Shown: piece after piece, positions 42,496 through 51,969 of the stretch
Numbering within the stretch: the stretch's first letter is position 1
How the letters are laid out: each line of letters opens with the position of its first letter
Assembly: GCF_003325375.1 (NCBI RefSeq)
Contig: NZ_CP030862.1
Location: 5,771,501 to 5,835,500 of the forward strand
Reading direction: 5' to 3'
DNA from: Streptomyces globosus
GTDB lineage: Bacteria > Actinomycetota > Actinomycetes > Streptomycetales > Streptomycetaceae
Length of the DNA stretch: 64,000 nt
Made by a program: the position numbers and the translations under genes
The notes under the pieces: model-generated
Told to the model about the DNA's origin: nothing
Seen by the model: the letters and a program-made list of their open reading frames with translations, nothing else
Database searches by the model: none

Positions 42496-42548
42496 TCGGT
42501 CAAGCAACATTTTTGCGGGCGGTCGGCCCGACGGCCGATACTGCGGAC

Positions 42549-43043
42549 ATGAGCGAGGTCAGCAAGGACGCCGTCGACGCGATCATCGACCAGTGGGCCG
42601 CGGTGCGCCCGGACCTGGAGACGGCCCCCATGGCCCTCTTCGGCCGGATCTTCCGGATCGACCGGGCCATGGGCGACGCGATGGAGCGCGCGTACGCCCG
42701 GTACGGGCTCACCCGCGGGGAGTTCGACGTCGTGGGGACGCTGCGCCGCTCAGGCGAGCCCTACACGCTGTCGCCGCGGCAGCTCTCCGCCACGCTCATG
42801 CTGACCTCGGGCGGCATGACGGGCCGCCTGGACAAGCTGGAGAAGGCGGGGCTGCTGTGCCGCAGGCCCGACCCGCACGACCGGCGGGGGCTCCAGGTCA
42901 CCATCACGGACCGGGGACTGGCCGTCGTCGACGAGGCCGTGGCGGCGGGCCTGGAGGTGCAGCGCGCGGCGCTGTCGGGCCTGGACGAGGAGGAGGCCGC
43001 TGTACTGACCGGCCTGCTCCGCAAGCTCCTGGCCGGCATCTGA
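42549..43043 (+). CDS. MarR-family repressor
   Basis: A 164-residue regulator with the winged helix at about 55-125 (FDVVGTLRRSGEPYTLSPRQL, then MTGRLDKLEKAGLLCRR, with the DPHDRRGLQ wing). MarR proteins are relieved by small phenolic or drug ligands. It is divergent from the MFS exporter and presumably represses it. ATG 42,549 is chosen; the upstream open frame to 42,483 covers the operator and is not coding. Confidence 0.9.
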   Translation: MSEVSKDAVDAIIDQWAAVRPDLETAPMALFGRIFRIDRAMGDAMERAYARYGLTRGEFDVVGTLRRSGEPYTLSPRQLSATLMLTSGGMTGRLDKLEKAGLLCRRPDPHDRRGLQVTITDRGLAVVDEAVAAGLEVQRAALSGLDEEEAAVLTGLLRKLLAGI

Positions 43044-43228
43044 GGGCGGCGGCCGGGGCGGCCCGGGCGCCGCGGAGCCCGTACGCGGGTACGCCGGAGC
43101 GCCGGAGGTCCGCACCGCCGCCGGGCGTCTCGCACCGGCAGGGGGACCTCCGGCGCCCCGGAAGCCTGCCGGGCAGCCCCGGCCCCGCAGGGGGCCGGTT
43201 CCGCCCGGCTGGTTCAGTTCGAGTCCGC

Positions 43229-43465
43229 TCAGCCCTGCTGCTGCTTGCGGGACTTGTCGCCGACCATCACGAGGCCCGCGATGGCCAGGAACAGGACCAC
43301 CGGCAGCACGACGAACACGCCGAGGGTCTCGGCCAGGCTGATGCCCTGGCCCGGGTCGTCACCGTCGTCGCGGGTCAGCGCGAGCGCGGGAGACGTCATC
43401 AGCAGCATCATCAGCGTCGTTCCGGCCGTGACGGCGCCGGCGCGCAGGGCGTTCTTCTTGTCCAC
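43229..43465 (-). CDS. Small secreted/membrane protein (78 aa)
   Basis: A 78-residue protein with an N-terminal signal-like helix (AGTTLMMLLMTSPALA, about 15-30), a short acidic loop (RDDGDDPGQG) and one membrane helix (VFVVLPVVLFLAIAGLVMV) before a basic end KSRKQQQ. It starts with GTG at 43,465 without a good ribosome site, so it may be leaderless. It sits 20 bp after malQ on the same strand. I do not know its function. Confidence 0.7.
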   Translation of the reverse strand: MDKKNALRAGAVTAGTTLMMLLMTSPALALTRDDGDDPGQGISLAETLGVFVVLPVVLFLAIAGLVMVGDKSRKQQQG

Positions 43466-43485
43466 GGTGCAAACGTAGCGAACAC

Positions 43486-45555
43486 CTAAACGGGGCGCGC
43501 GTCCGGGGGTGCCGTACGGGCGGGCCCGCCCTCCCGCAGGGCGTCCAGCAGGGCGTTCGCCCGCGCCGACGCGGCCAGCGCCTCCAGCGTGAGGGGCCGC
43601 CCGTCCGCGTCGGCGAGCGGCAGCCGCCAGTTGGGGTACTGGTCCCAGGTGCCGGGGAGGTTCTGCGGCCGCCGGTCGCCGACCGCGTCCGGGAGCCATA
43701 CGCCGACCAGCCGGGCGGGGGTGCGCAGCAGGAACCCGTACAGGGCGGCGACGGCAGCCTCCTCGTCCTTGGTGTCGAAGCCCTCGTCCGCGAGCAGGTC
43801 CAGCCACTGCGCGGTGTCTGCGGCGTCCTCCGCCCGCTCACGCTCCACGGGGCGCGTCAGCAGCCCCAGCCGGTCGCGCAGCTCCACGTGCGCGCCGGCC
43901 AGCTTGGCGGCGGTGGGCGGCAGGTCGTGCGTGGTTGCCGTCGCCAGGCAGCCGGCCCGCCAGGCGTCGGCCGGGAGCGGGGCGCCGCCGCCCGTCCAGT
44001 CCCGTTCGAACCACAGCACGGAGGTGCCCAGCACACCGCGCCGGGCCAGGGCCCGGCGGACCTGCGGCTCGACCGTCCCGAGGTCCTCCCCGACGACCGG
44101 GGCGCCCGCCCGGTGCGCCTCCAGGACCAGCACCGCCAGCATCGCCTCGCCGTCGTACGCGACGTACGTGCCGTCGGCGGGCGGCGCACCCTCGGGGATC
44201 CACCAGAGCCGGAACAGGCCCATCACGTGGTCGATGCGGAGCGCGCCCGCGTACCGGAGCACCCCGCGCAGGAGCTCGCGGAACGGGGCGTACCCGGCGG
44301 CGGCGAGCAGGTCGGGCCGCCACGGCGGGAGGCCCCAGTCCTGGCCGCGGGGGTTGAAGGCGTCGGGCGGGGCGCCGGCGCTCGCGTTCCCTGCGTACAG
44401 GGGCTGCCCGGCGGCGTCCGAGCCGTCGGGGTGCACCCCGACGGCGAGGTCGTGGACGATGCCGACGGCCATGCCGGCCTCGCGCGCCGCCTGCTGGGCG
44501 GCGGTGAGCTGGGTGTCCGTCAGCCAGACGAGCCAGCGGTGGAAGTCGGCCGCGGCGGCGGGCGGGGCGCCTGCCGGGCCGCCGGTGCGGGCGGCGCACC
44601 AGGCGGCGTGGCGGTCGAGGGCCGCGCCGTGCACGGTGCGGAACTGCCGGTAGGCGGCATCCCGTTCGGGGGTGCGGGGGGCGGCGTACAGCAGCTCCAG
44701 AGCGGCGCGCTTGAGCTCCCAGACGGCGTCCCGGTCGATGAGGGCACCCTTCTCCAGGACGGCGCGGCGCAGTGCGGCGCCGCGGGCGGCGAGTGCGGCC
44801 AGGGCCTCCTGGTCGGGGCAGGCGGCGTACTCGGGGAGGTCCTCGATCCGCAGGTGGACGGGGTCGGGGAAGCGGCGCGTGGCCGGCCGGTACGGGGAGG
44901 GGTCGGTGGGGCTGCCGGGGACGGCCGCGTGCAGCGGGTTGACCTGGACGAAGCCGGCGCCGTGGGTGCGGCCGGCCCAGCGGGCGAGCGCGGCGAGGTC
45001 CCCGAGGTCGCCCATGCCCCAGGAGCGTTCGGAGAGCAGGGAGTACAGCTGGACGAGCAGCCCGTGGGCGCGCTCCGGCACGGCGGGTGCCCGCTCGGGG
45101 GCGACGATCAGCGTCGCGGCGGCGGTGCGGCCGTCGGGCGCCTCGGCGCGCACCCGGTGCACGCCGAGCGGCGGCAGGACCGCGGGGTCCCAGTCGTACG
45201 GGCCGGCGGAGCCGGCCGCGGCCGCCCCGCCCTCCGCGGGGACACCGCCCTCGGCGGCCCCCTCGGGCTCCAGTCGGGTCCGGGTCCCACGGGGCAGCCC
45301 CGCCAGCTCACGGGGCGCCGCCGATCCGGCCCACCAGACGAGGACGGGCGGCAGCAGCCGCTCGGCGGCGTCCCGCTCGGCCGCGGCGAGCGCCTCCCGC
45401 ACCTGCTCGGGGGTGCCGGCGGGCACACCCAGCAGGCCGAGGACCGCGACGACCGTCTCGCGCGGCACGTCGACGGTGACGCCCTCAGCGGGCCGGTAGT
45501 CGGTGGCGACGCCGTGCAGGGCCGCGAGCCGGGCGAGTTCGTCCATGGAGGTCAC
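43486..45555 (-). CDS. malQ: 4-alpha-glucanotransferase (amylomaltase)
   Basis: A 689-residue GH77 enzyme that moves maltooligosaccharide segments in maltodextrin/glycogen metabolism. Catalytic motifs are visible: nucleophile D in RIDHVMGLFRLWW, general acid E in VVGEDLGTVEP and transition-state D in THDLPPTAAK. The N-terminal extension before the barrel (about 1-150) is common in actinobacterial MalQ. GTG 45,555 is used because AGGGA lies 5 bases upstream; ATG 45,546 would shorten it by three. Long frames reaching 46,146 are not used. Confidence 0.92.
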   Translation of the reverse strand: MTSMDELARLAALHGVATDYRPAEGVTVDVPRETVVAVLGLLGVPAGTPEQVREALAAAERDAAERLLPPVLVWWAGSAAPRELAGLPRGTRTRLEPEGAAEGGVPAEGGAAAAGSAGPYDWDPAVLPPLGVHRVRAEAPDGRTAAATLIVAPERAPAVPERAHGLLVQLYSLLSERSWGMGDLGDLAALARWAGRTHGAGFVQVNPLHAAVPGSPTDPSPYRPATRRFPDPVHLRIEDLPEYAACPDQEALAALAARGAALRRAVLEKGALIDRDAVWELKRAALELLYAAPRTPERDAAYRQFRTVHGAALDRHAAWCAARTGGPAGAPPAAAADFHRWLVWLTDTQLTAAQQAAREAGMAVGIVHDLAVGVHPDGSDAAGQPLYAGNASAGAPPDAFNPRGQDWGLPPWRPDLLAAAGYAPFRELLRGVLRYAGALRIDHVMGLFRLWWIPEGAPPADGTYVAYDGEAMLAVLVLEAHRAGAPVVGEDLGTVEPQVRRALARRGVLGTSVLWFERDWTGGGAPLPADAWRAGCLATATTHDLPPTAAKLAGAHVELRDRLGLLTRPVERERAEDAADTAQWLDLLADEGFDTKDEEAAVAALYGFLLRTPARLVGVWLPDAVGDRRPQNLPGTWDQYPNWRLPLADADGRPLTLEALAASARANALLDALREGGPARTAPPDARPV

Positions 45556-45874
45556 CGGTGTCCCTGTGGTCGGCCGCCGGCGGCGGCCGCCGCGGCGGGG
45601 GTGGTGGGCCCGCCGGGCGGGGCGGTGGGGGCGGCGCCGGCCGGCGTAGCGGATTCCACGGTTCTGCCTTCCCGTTGCTGCGGGCGGATGGTGAGGGTGG
45701 GTCAGCGATCCGTCGCGCGGCGCGGCTCGACACCGCAGCCATACCCAGCGGACGGCCCGGCATTCCTGGCGGTTCCGGGTCAGATCACCCGCTCGCATTG
45801 ACACTCCGGCCGCACGGGTGGTGGGCTCGGGCTCATTCGTACGAGCGCCGGCGAACTCGGGACGGGGAGGCTTC
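45556..45874. other. Divergent promoter gap, malQ / GH84-type gene
   Basis: A 319-bp stretch with no gene. A TTGACA hexamer at 45,798-45,803 points towards the plus strand, but no clear -10 follows at the usual distance. GC-rich repeats of GGCGGC near 45,590 could fold. No strong operator palindrome was noticed. Confidence 0.4.
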
Positions 45875-48800
45875 GTGCAGCTCAGGGGCAGGAAGCGGAA
45901 CACTGCCGTGGCCATCGCCGTCATCGGCACGCTGCTCGGCGGCGCCGTGGCGGCCGAGCACCAGGGGCTGCTGTCGACGGCCGGCGCGCCCTCCCCCGAC
46001 CAGGCCGGCAGCGGGGCCAAGGGCGCACCCGGAGCGGCGGCCGGAGCCCCGGCGGGGAACCAGCCCGGGCCGCTGCTCGACCCGGGCGCCGTCGCCCCCC
46101 GCAGCCCCGCCGAGGGGCCCGGCGTGTGGCCGCGCCCGCAGTCCATGGCCGCCGACGCGGCGCGCGAGGTGCCGCTCGGCGAGCAGGCCGTTCTGGTCGC
46201 CGCGCCCGACGCCGACCCCTACGCCGTCGGCGTGGTGCGCACGGCGCTGCGCGCCGCGGGCGTGCGCGTCCTGCACGAGCCCGCACCCGGCGCGCCGCTC
46301 CCCGCGGCCGGGACCGTCGTACGGCTCGACGGGCGCGGCGCCGAGGAGGCGCTGCGGGCCCTCGGCGCGTCCGAGGTCGGGGACCTGCCGAAGGGCGGCT
46401 ACCGGCTCGCCGTCGGCAAGACGGGCGGCCGGAGCACGGTCGCCCTGGCCGGCACCGGCGAGGACGGCCTCTTCCACGCGGCGCAGACACTGCGCCAACT
46501 CCTCGCGGCGGGCGGCGGGAAGGTCCCCGGCGTACTGGTGCGGGACTGGCCGTCCGCCCCGGTGCGCGGGATCACCGAGGGCTTCTACGGGGAGCCGTGG
46601 ACGCATGGGCAGCGGCTCGCCCAGCTCGACTTCATGGGCCGCACCAAGCAGAACCGGCTCCTCCTCGCCCCCGGCGACGACCCGTACCGCACCACGGAGT
46701 GGCGGGCGGAGTACCCGGCCGCGCAGCAGGAGCAGTTCCGGGAGCTGGCCGGCCGGGCCCGCGCGAACCGCGTCGTGCTGGGCTGGGCGGTCTCCCCGGG
46801 GCAGTCGATGTGTCTGGCCTCGGCGCAGGACCGGGCGGCGCTGGCCCGCAAGCTCGACGCGATGTGGGAGCTGGGCTTCCGGGCGTTCCAGGTGCAGTTC
46901 CAGGACGTCAGCTACTCGGAGTGGGGCTGCCGCGCGGACCGGGTGCGCTACGGCTCGGGTGCCGCGGCCGCGGCGAAGGCGCATGCCGAGGTCGCCGGCG
47001 AGCTGGCCGCGCACCTCGCGGCGAAGCACCCGGGGGCGGCGCCGCTGTCGGTGCTGCCGACGGAGTACCACCAGAACGGCGCGACCGCGTACCGGACCGT
47101 CCTCGCCGAGCGGCTGGACGGGCGGGTGGAGGTGGCCTGGACGGGTGTCGGCGTCGTGCCGCGCACCATCACCGGCCGCGAGCTGTCCGGCGCCCGCGAC
47201 GCCTTCGGGCAGCATCCGCTGCTGACGATGGACAACTACCCGGTGAACGACTGGGATCCGGGCCGGATCTTCCTCGGACCGTACACGGGGCGCGAGCCGG
47301 CCGTCGCGGGCGGATCGGCGGGCCTGCTGGCCAATGCGATGCCGCACGCCTCGCTGTCGCGGATCCCGCTGTTCACGGCCGCCGACTTCGCGTGGAACGC
47401 GAGCGGCTACCGGCCCGGCGACTCCTGGGCGGCCGCCGTGGCCGACCTGGCCGGGCCCGACGCGCGGGCCCGGCAGTCGCTGGCCGCGCTCGCCGGGAAC
47501 TCCGCCTCGTCGGGGCTCGCCCAGCCGGAGTCCGCCTATCTGCGGCCGCTGGTGGACGAGTTCTGGCAGGGCCGTGCCGCGGGCGACCCGGCGGCCGGGA
47601 AGCGGCTGCGGGCCGCGTTCACGGCGATGCGGGAGGCGCCGGAGCGGCTGCCGGGGCTGTCCGCCGAGGGCGGGCCGTGGCTGGCGCGGGTCTCCGCGTA
47701 CGGCGCGGCCGGCGAGCTGGCCGTGGACCTGCTGCGCGCCCAGACCCGCGGGGACGGCGCGGCGGCCTGGCAGGCGTCGCGGGCGCTGGCGGAGGCCCGC
47801 CGGAAGCTGGCGGAGCCGGCCTCGGCGCGGGTCGACAAGGCGGTGCTGGACCCGTTCCTCGCCAAGACGGTCGAGGAGGCCGACGCCTGGACGGGCGCGG
47901 CCCGGGAGACCGGCACCGTCTCCCGGGAGCCGGGCGCCTGGACGGTCCGCCTGGACGGGGTCCGGCCGGTGTCGGCGGTGACGGTGATGACGGATCCGCT
48001 GCCGCAGGGTGCGCGGGGCGGGGCGGTCGAGGTGCACGTCCCGGGCGAGGGCTGGCGCAAGGTGGGCGACGCCTCGCCGACCGGCTGGACTCAGGCCGAC
48101 GCGGGCGGGGTGCGGGCGGACGCGGTCCGGCTGTCCTGGGCCGGGGCGGCTCCGGTGGTGCACCGGGTGGTGCCGTGGCTGGCGGACGGGCCGGAGGCCT
48201 CGTTCGAGCTGCCCGAGTCGGTGGACGTAGAGATCGGCGGGGCGGCGCGTACGGTGACGGCCGAACTGTCGGCGCTGCGGCCCGGCGAGGTCCGAAGCCC
48301 GCTGTCGGCGGCGCCGCCGCAGGGCGTCGAGGTGCGGCTGCCCGCCGAGGTGCGGGCGCCGCGCGGGACGCGCGTCCAGGTCCCGGTGTCGGTGTCGGTC
48401 GCTGCGTCCGTGCCGGCGGGCGTGCACCGGGTTCCGGTGGTGTTCGCGGGGCAGACCCGGGTCCTGGCGGTCCGGGCGGTGCCGAAGACGGGCGGGCCGG
48501 ACCTCCTGCGCTCCGCGCGGGCGTCCTCGTCGGCGAACGAGACACCGGCGTTCCCGGCCTCCGCGGTGATCGACGGTTCGGCGGCCACCCGCTGGTCGTC
48601 CCCGCCGGTGGACGGCGCCTGGTGGCAGGCGGAGCTGGCGGCTCCGGCGCGGCTGGGGCTGCTGGTCCTGCACTGGCAGGAGGCGTACCCGTCGGCCTAC
48701 CGGGTGGAGACGTCGATGGACGGGACGTCCTGGCACCGTGCGGCGGCGGTGGCGGGCTCGAAGGGCGGCACCGAGTCGGTCAGGCTGGATCCGGCGCAGG

Positions 48801-48889
48801 CCCGGTTCGTCCGGGTGACCTGCGAGAAGCGGGCGACCAAGTACGGGTGCAGCCTGTTCGCGGCCGAGGCGTTCGCGGTCGTCCCCTGA
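45875..48889 (+). CDS. Secreted GH84-type beta-N-acetylglucosaminidase-like protein with CBM32
   Basis: A 1,004-residue extracellular protein. A signal helix (AVAIAVIGTLLGGAVAA, about 11-27) leads into a linker, a GH20b-like small domain (about 100-215) and a barrel. The barrel opens with GITEGFYGEPWTHGQR (about 232-247) and includes LLAPGDDPY. A helical part and a C-terminal F5/8-type carbohydrate-binding domain (about 875-1,000) follow. Known GH84 enzymes cleave GlcNAc by a neighbouring Asp-Asp pair; the matching strand here reads FQVQFQDVSYSEW, with Gln343-Asp344. GTG 45,875 has GGGGAGG 4 bases upstream. Length and domains fit Streptomyces relatives. Activity is unproven. Confidence 0.85.
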   Translation: MQLRGRKRNTAVAIAVIGTLLGGAVAAEHQGLLSTAGAPSPDQAGSGAKGAPGAAAGAPAGNQPGPLLDPGAVAPRSPAEGPGVWPRPQSMAADAAREVPLGEQAVLVAAPDADPYAVGVVRTALRAAGVRVLHEPAPGAPLPAAGTVVRLDGRGAEEALRALGASEVGDLPKGGYRLAVGKTGGRSTVALAGTGEDGLFHAAQTLRQLLAAGGGKVPGVLVRDWPSAPVRGITEGFYGEPWTHGQRLAQLDFMGRTKQNRLLLAPGDDPYRTTEWRAEYPAAQQEQFRELAGRARANRVVLGWAVSPGQSMCLASAQDRAALARKLDAMWELGFRAFQVQFQDVSYSEWGCRADRVRYGSGAAAAAKAHAEVAGELAAHLAAKHPGAAPLSVLPTEYHQNGATAYRTVLAERLDGRVEVAWTGVGVVPRTITGRELSGARDAFGQHPLLTMDNYPVNDWDPGRIFLGPYTGREPAVAGGSAGLLANAMPHASLSRIPLFTAADFAWNASGYRPGDSWAAAVADLAGPDARARQSLAALAGNSASSGLAQPESAYLRPLVDEFWQGRAAGDPAAGKRLRAAFTAMREAPERLPGLSAEGGPWLARVSAYGAAGELAVDLLRAQTRGDGAAAWQASRALAEARRKLAEPASARVDKAVLDPFLAKTVEEADAWTGAARETGTVSREPGAWTVRLDGVRPVSAVTVMTDPLPQGARGGAVEVHVPGEGWRKVGDASPTGWTQADAGGVRADAVRLSWAGAAPVVHRVVPWLADGPEASFELPESVDVEIGGAARTVTAELSALRPGEVRSPLSAAPPQGVEVRLPAEVRAPRGTRVQVPVSVSVAASVPAGVHRVPVVFAGQTRVLAVRAVPKTGGPDLLRSARASSSANETPAFPASAVIDGSAATRWSSPPVDGAWWQAELAAPARLGLLVLHWQEAYPSAYRVETSMDGTSWHRAAAVAGSKGGTESVRLDPAQARFVRVTCEKRATKYGCSLFAAEAFAVVP

Positions 48890-48986
48890 CGGATCCGCCC
48901 GGGCCCGGCCCCGTGGCCCGTACCGGCCGGATTCCGGCCGCAAACCGCCTTCCACCGGCCTCGTGCCGCCCGCCAGACTGGCGATC

Positions 48987-49790
48987 ATGGACGTGATGCT
49001 GCCGGTGCAGGACGGCGAGGTGTGGGCCGAGGACTCGGGCGGCGCGGGCCGCGGCGGGCTGCCGCTGGTCCTGCTGCACCCGGGCGTCGGGGACTCGGCG
49101 GTCTGGGATCCCGTCCTGCCGCTCCTCGCCCCCGGCCACCGGGTGGTCCGCTACGACGCGCGCGGCCACGGCCGGTCGCCCGCGCCGACGGCTCCGTACT
49201 CCCAGGCGGAGGACCTGGCCGCGGTCCTGGACCGGCTCGGGGTGGGCCGGGCGGTGCTCGTGGGCTCCAGCATGGGCGGCGCCACCGCACTGAGCCTGGC
49301 CCTGGCCGCCCCGGAGCGGGTGGCGGGACTCGCCCTGTTCGTGCCCGGGGTCACGGGGGCCGAGGGCCTGACGCCGCCCGGCTTCTTCGAGGAGGTGGGC
49401 CGGCTGGCGGCCGCCGGGGACATGGAGGGCATCGTCCGACTGGGGCTGCGGATCTGGGGGCGGGCCGGGGGCGGCACCCCCGAGTCCGATCCCGTCGCGG
49501 CGGCGCAGCTGCGCGGCGCGCTGCCGGGCTGGTTCGCCGCGGCCGGCCGGCTGCGGGAGGACGCCCCGGCCTTCGACCGGCTCGCGGAGGTCCGCGCCCC
49601 GGCGCTGGTCGCCCTCGGGGAGCAGGACCAGGCCGAGGTGGTGAGGTGCAACGAGGAGATGGCGGCCCGGATCCCCGGCTGCCGCCTGGTGCGTCTGGCG
49701 GGGTGCGACCACTACCCGTCGCTGCGGGTGCCGCAGGCGGTCGCCCGGCTGGTGGACGAGGCCCACGCCGCGGCCGCCTCCGCAGCCTGA
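48987..49790 (+). CDS. Alpha/beta hydrolase
   Basis: A 267-residue alpha/beta-hydrolase with oxyanion HPGVGDS (about 32-38), nucleophile elbow GSSMGG (about 93-98), an acid in LGEQDQAE and a His in GCDHYPSL. Many relatives are esterases or haloperoxidase-like; the substrate is unknown. ATG 48,987 starts MDVMLPVQDG; a GTG at 48,963 is an alternative. Confidence 0.85.
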   Translation: MDVMLPVQDGEVWAEDSGGAGRGGLPLVLLHPGVGDSAVWDPVLPLLAPGHRVVRYDARGHGRSPAPTAPYSQAEDLAAVLDRLGVGRAVLVGSSMGGATALSLALAAPERVAGLALFVPGVTGAEGLTPPGFFEEVGRLAAAGDMEGIVRLGLRIWGRAGGGTPESDPVAAAQLRGALPGWFAAAGRLREDAPAFDRLAEVRAPALVALGEQDQAEVVRCNEEMAARIPGCRLVRLAGCDHYPSLRVPQAVARLVDEAHAAAASAA

Positions 49791-49900
49791 GCCGCGCGGC
49801 GGCAGCGCCCGTACCCGGCCCGGCGTACGTGCCGGGTCGGGTCCTGTCGGGTCCGAGCTGGTCTGGTGCGGCGTGGTCCGGTGTGGTCGCCGGGCGTGCG

Positions 49901-50440
49901 TCAGGAGGCGGCGACCGCGCCGATGCGGTCGAGGGCGTCGTCGGCCCCGTAGGGCTGGAGGTAGGGCATCCACCGGGGGTCCCGGTGCCCGGTTCCGATG
50001 ATCCGCCAGGCCAGGCCCGACGGCGGGGCGGGCTGGTGGCGCAGCCGCCAGCCGAGGTCGACCAGGTGACGGTCGGCTTTGACGTGGTTGCACCGGCGGC
50101 AGGCGGCGACCACGTTGTCCCACACGTGCTGCCCTCCGCGGCTGCGCGGGATCACGTGGTCGACGCTGGTGGCCACGCCGCCGCAGTACATGCAGCGGCC
50201 GCCGTCACGCGCGAACAGCGCACGCCGGGTGAGTGGAACGGGCCCCCGGTAGGGGACCCGCACGAAGCGCTTGAGCCGAACCACGCTGGGCGCGGGGACG
50301 ACCCGGGTCGCGCTGTGCAGGAAGGCGCCCGATTCCTCCAGGGAGACCGCTTTGTTCTCCAGGACGAGGACGAGCGCGCGGCGGAGCGGTACGACGCCGA
50401 GCGGCTCGTACGACGCGTTGAGGACCAGGACGTGCGGCAC
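49901..50440 (-). CDS. HNH endonuclease-family protein
   Basis: A 179-residue protein with a zinc-ribbon HNH nuclease core: CMYCGG, then SVDHVIPRSRGG, then WDNVVAACRRCNHVKADR (about 83-125). An N-terminal beta region (LVLNASYEPLGVVPLRRA) is typical of this widely conserved actinobacterial family. The HNH pattern suggests metal-dependent DNA cleavage, yet the gene is a stable chromosomal feature and no partner methylase is near. The role is unknown. Confidence 0.88.
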   Translation of the reverse strand: MPHVLVLNASYEPLGVVPLRRALVLVLENKAVSLEESGAFLHSATRVVPAPSVVRLKRFVRVPYRGPVPLTRRALFARDGGRCMYCGGVATSVDHVIPRSRGGQHVWDNVVAACRRCNHVKADRHLVDLGWRLRHQPAPPSGLAWRIIGTGHRDPRWMPYLQPYGADDALDRIGAVAAS

Positions 50441-50700
50441 GGACTGCCTCCTTGTACGCCGGCGGCGCGTGGCTCGCGCCGGGACGATCTGCTATCCAGT
50501 CTCTCCTTACGGCTGGTCGAAACGCCACCATGCACCCGTAACGGGTCCGAGGTGTTTTCGGCCACACCCCACTTCTCCCCAGGTGAGCCTCGTCTCTCCC
50601 CCGAACAAGGCAACAAGGTCACCCGAATGCCCCGATAGTGTGGAAGGGCTGTTCCGCATTCCGTTCCGCGGGCAGACCGTGACACCTGGAGGTTCCCGCC

Positions 50701-51798
50701 GTGCCCTGGCCCGCAGCCCATCTGCCGCTGGCAGCCGCCACTCCGGATCCGGCGGCGTCGGTGCAGGAAGCGCACGAGAGCGTCACGAACGCCGCGAGCT
50801 TCATAGAGGAGAACTGGGCCGGGTGGCTGTACCTGGGCCTGAAGATCCTGCTCATCGTGGTGATCGCGATGGCGCTCCGCTCGGTGGTCCGCAAGTCGCT
50901 GACCAAGCTGATCACGCGGATGAACCGGGGTGCCGAGGCCGTCGAGGGAACCGCGCTGGGCGGACTGCTCGTCAACGCCGAGCGGCGGCGCCAGCGTTCC
51001 GAGGCGATCGGCTCGGTCCTCCGCTCGGTGGCCTCGTTCCTGATCCTCGGCACGGCGAGCCTGATGGTGCTCGGCGCCCTGGACATCAACCTCGGCCCGC
51101 TGCTCGCCAGCGCCGGTGTGGCCGGTGTCGCGATCGGTTTCGGCGCGCGGAACCTGGTGACGGACTTCCTCTCCGGCGTCTTCATGATCCTGGAGGACCA
51201 GTACGGCGTCGGCGACAAGGTCGACGCGGGTGTGGCCTCCGGCGAGGTCGTGGAGGTCGGCCTGCGCGTCACCAAGCTGCGCGGCGACAACGGCGAGATC
51301 TGGTACGTGCGCAACGGCGAGATCAAGCGGATCGGGAACCTGAGCCAGGGCTGGGCGACGGCGACCGTGGACGTCCAGGTGAAGCCGACGGAGAGCCTCC
51401 CGCGGATCCGCGAGGTCGTCGCCGGCGTCGCCGACGCCATGGCGAAGGAGACCCCGTGGGACGAGCGGCTGTGGGGTCCGGTCGAGGTGCTCGGCCTGGA
51501 CGAGGTGCTGCTGGCGTCGATGACGGTGAAGGTGTCGGCGAAGACGATGCCGGGCCAGCAGTTCTCCGTCGAGCGCGAGCTGCGCTGGCGCATCAAGGAG
51601 GCCTTCGACGAGGCCGGCATCGGGATCGTCGGCGGCCTCCCGGCCGCCGGGGAGGAGGAGCCCGCGGCCGATCCGGCCGCCTCGGTGGCGCCGCCGTCGG
51701 CCCTGGCCAACCCGACCTCCCCGCAGTCCCAGGCGACCGCGCCGATTCCCCCGGGCGGCGGCGTGCCGTCGGCCGGCGCCCCCCGGATCACCAAGTAG
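50701..51798 (+). CDS. Mechanosensitive channel, MscS family
   Basis: A 365-residue channel protein with three membrane helices (about 40-60, 95-115, 118-145). The pore helix is seen in LLASAGVAGVAIGFGARNLVTDFLSG. The beta domain (VGDKVDAG, then VVEVGLRVTKLRGDNGEIWYVRNGEI) matches MscS and the GlmS-like small channels. It opens under membrane tension to release solutes. A Pro/Ala-rich tail follows residue 310. GTG 50,701 lies 8 bases after GGAGG. Confidence 0.92.
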   Translation: MPWPAAHLPLAAATPDPAASVQEAHESVTNAASFIEENWAGWLYLGLKILLIVVIAMALRSVVRKSLTKLITRMNRGAEAVEGTALGGLLVNAERRRQRSEAIGSVLRSVASFLILGTASLMVLGALDINLGPLLASAGVAGVAIGFGARNLVTDFLSGVFMILEDQYGVGDKVDAGVASGEVVEVGLRVTKLRGDNGEIWYVRNGEIKRIGNLSQGWATATVDVQVKPTESLPRIREVVAGVADAMAKETPWDERLWGPVEVLGLDEVLLASMTVKVSAKTMPGQQFSVERELRWRIKEAFDEAGIGIVGGLPAAGEEEPAADPAASVAPPSALANPTSPQSQATAPIPPGGGVPSAGAPRITK

Positions 51799-51845
51799 GG
51801 CCCGGCCCCGGCTTCTCCCCGGCTTCCCCGTTCTCCCCGTTCTCC

Positions 51846-51882
51846 CGCCGCCCCCTCCGCATCCTGCGCCGAGGGGGCGGCG
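51846..51882 (+). terminator. Hairpin after mscS
   Basis: A 12-bp perfect stem, CGCCGCCCCCTC (51,846-51,857) and GAGGGGGCGGCG (51,871-51,882), then GTTTGC. Confidence 0.75.
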
Positions 51883-51904
51883 GCGTTTGCGGGCCGCGCC
51901 ACCG

Positions 51905-51938
51905 TTGACACGCCTCCCCGTCCGACAGGAAACTTTCC
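51905..51938 (+). promoter_or_regulatory. Promoter with ROK-type operator
   Basis: TTGACA at 51,905-51,910 is a good -35. About 18 bp downstream a perfect palindrome, GGAAACTTTCC (51,928-51,938), overlaps the expected -10. It is followed by the ROK gene. The sequence is like the operators of ROK repressors (NagC-type) in Streptomyces, so autoregulation and control of the sugar operon are likely. Confidence 0.72.
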
Positions 51939-51969
51939 CAACAGTTGCCCTGAGCAAGGGAGAGCGCCC

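Noticed and set aside
49901..50440. HNH gene as part of a restriction system
   Set aside because: No methylase or specificity gene is near, and this single HNH family is a steady chromosomal gene in actinobacteria.
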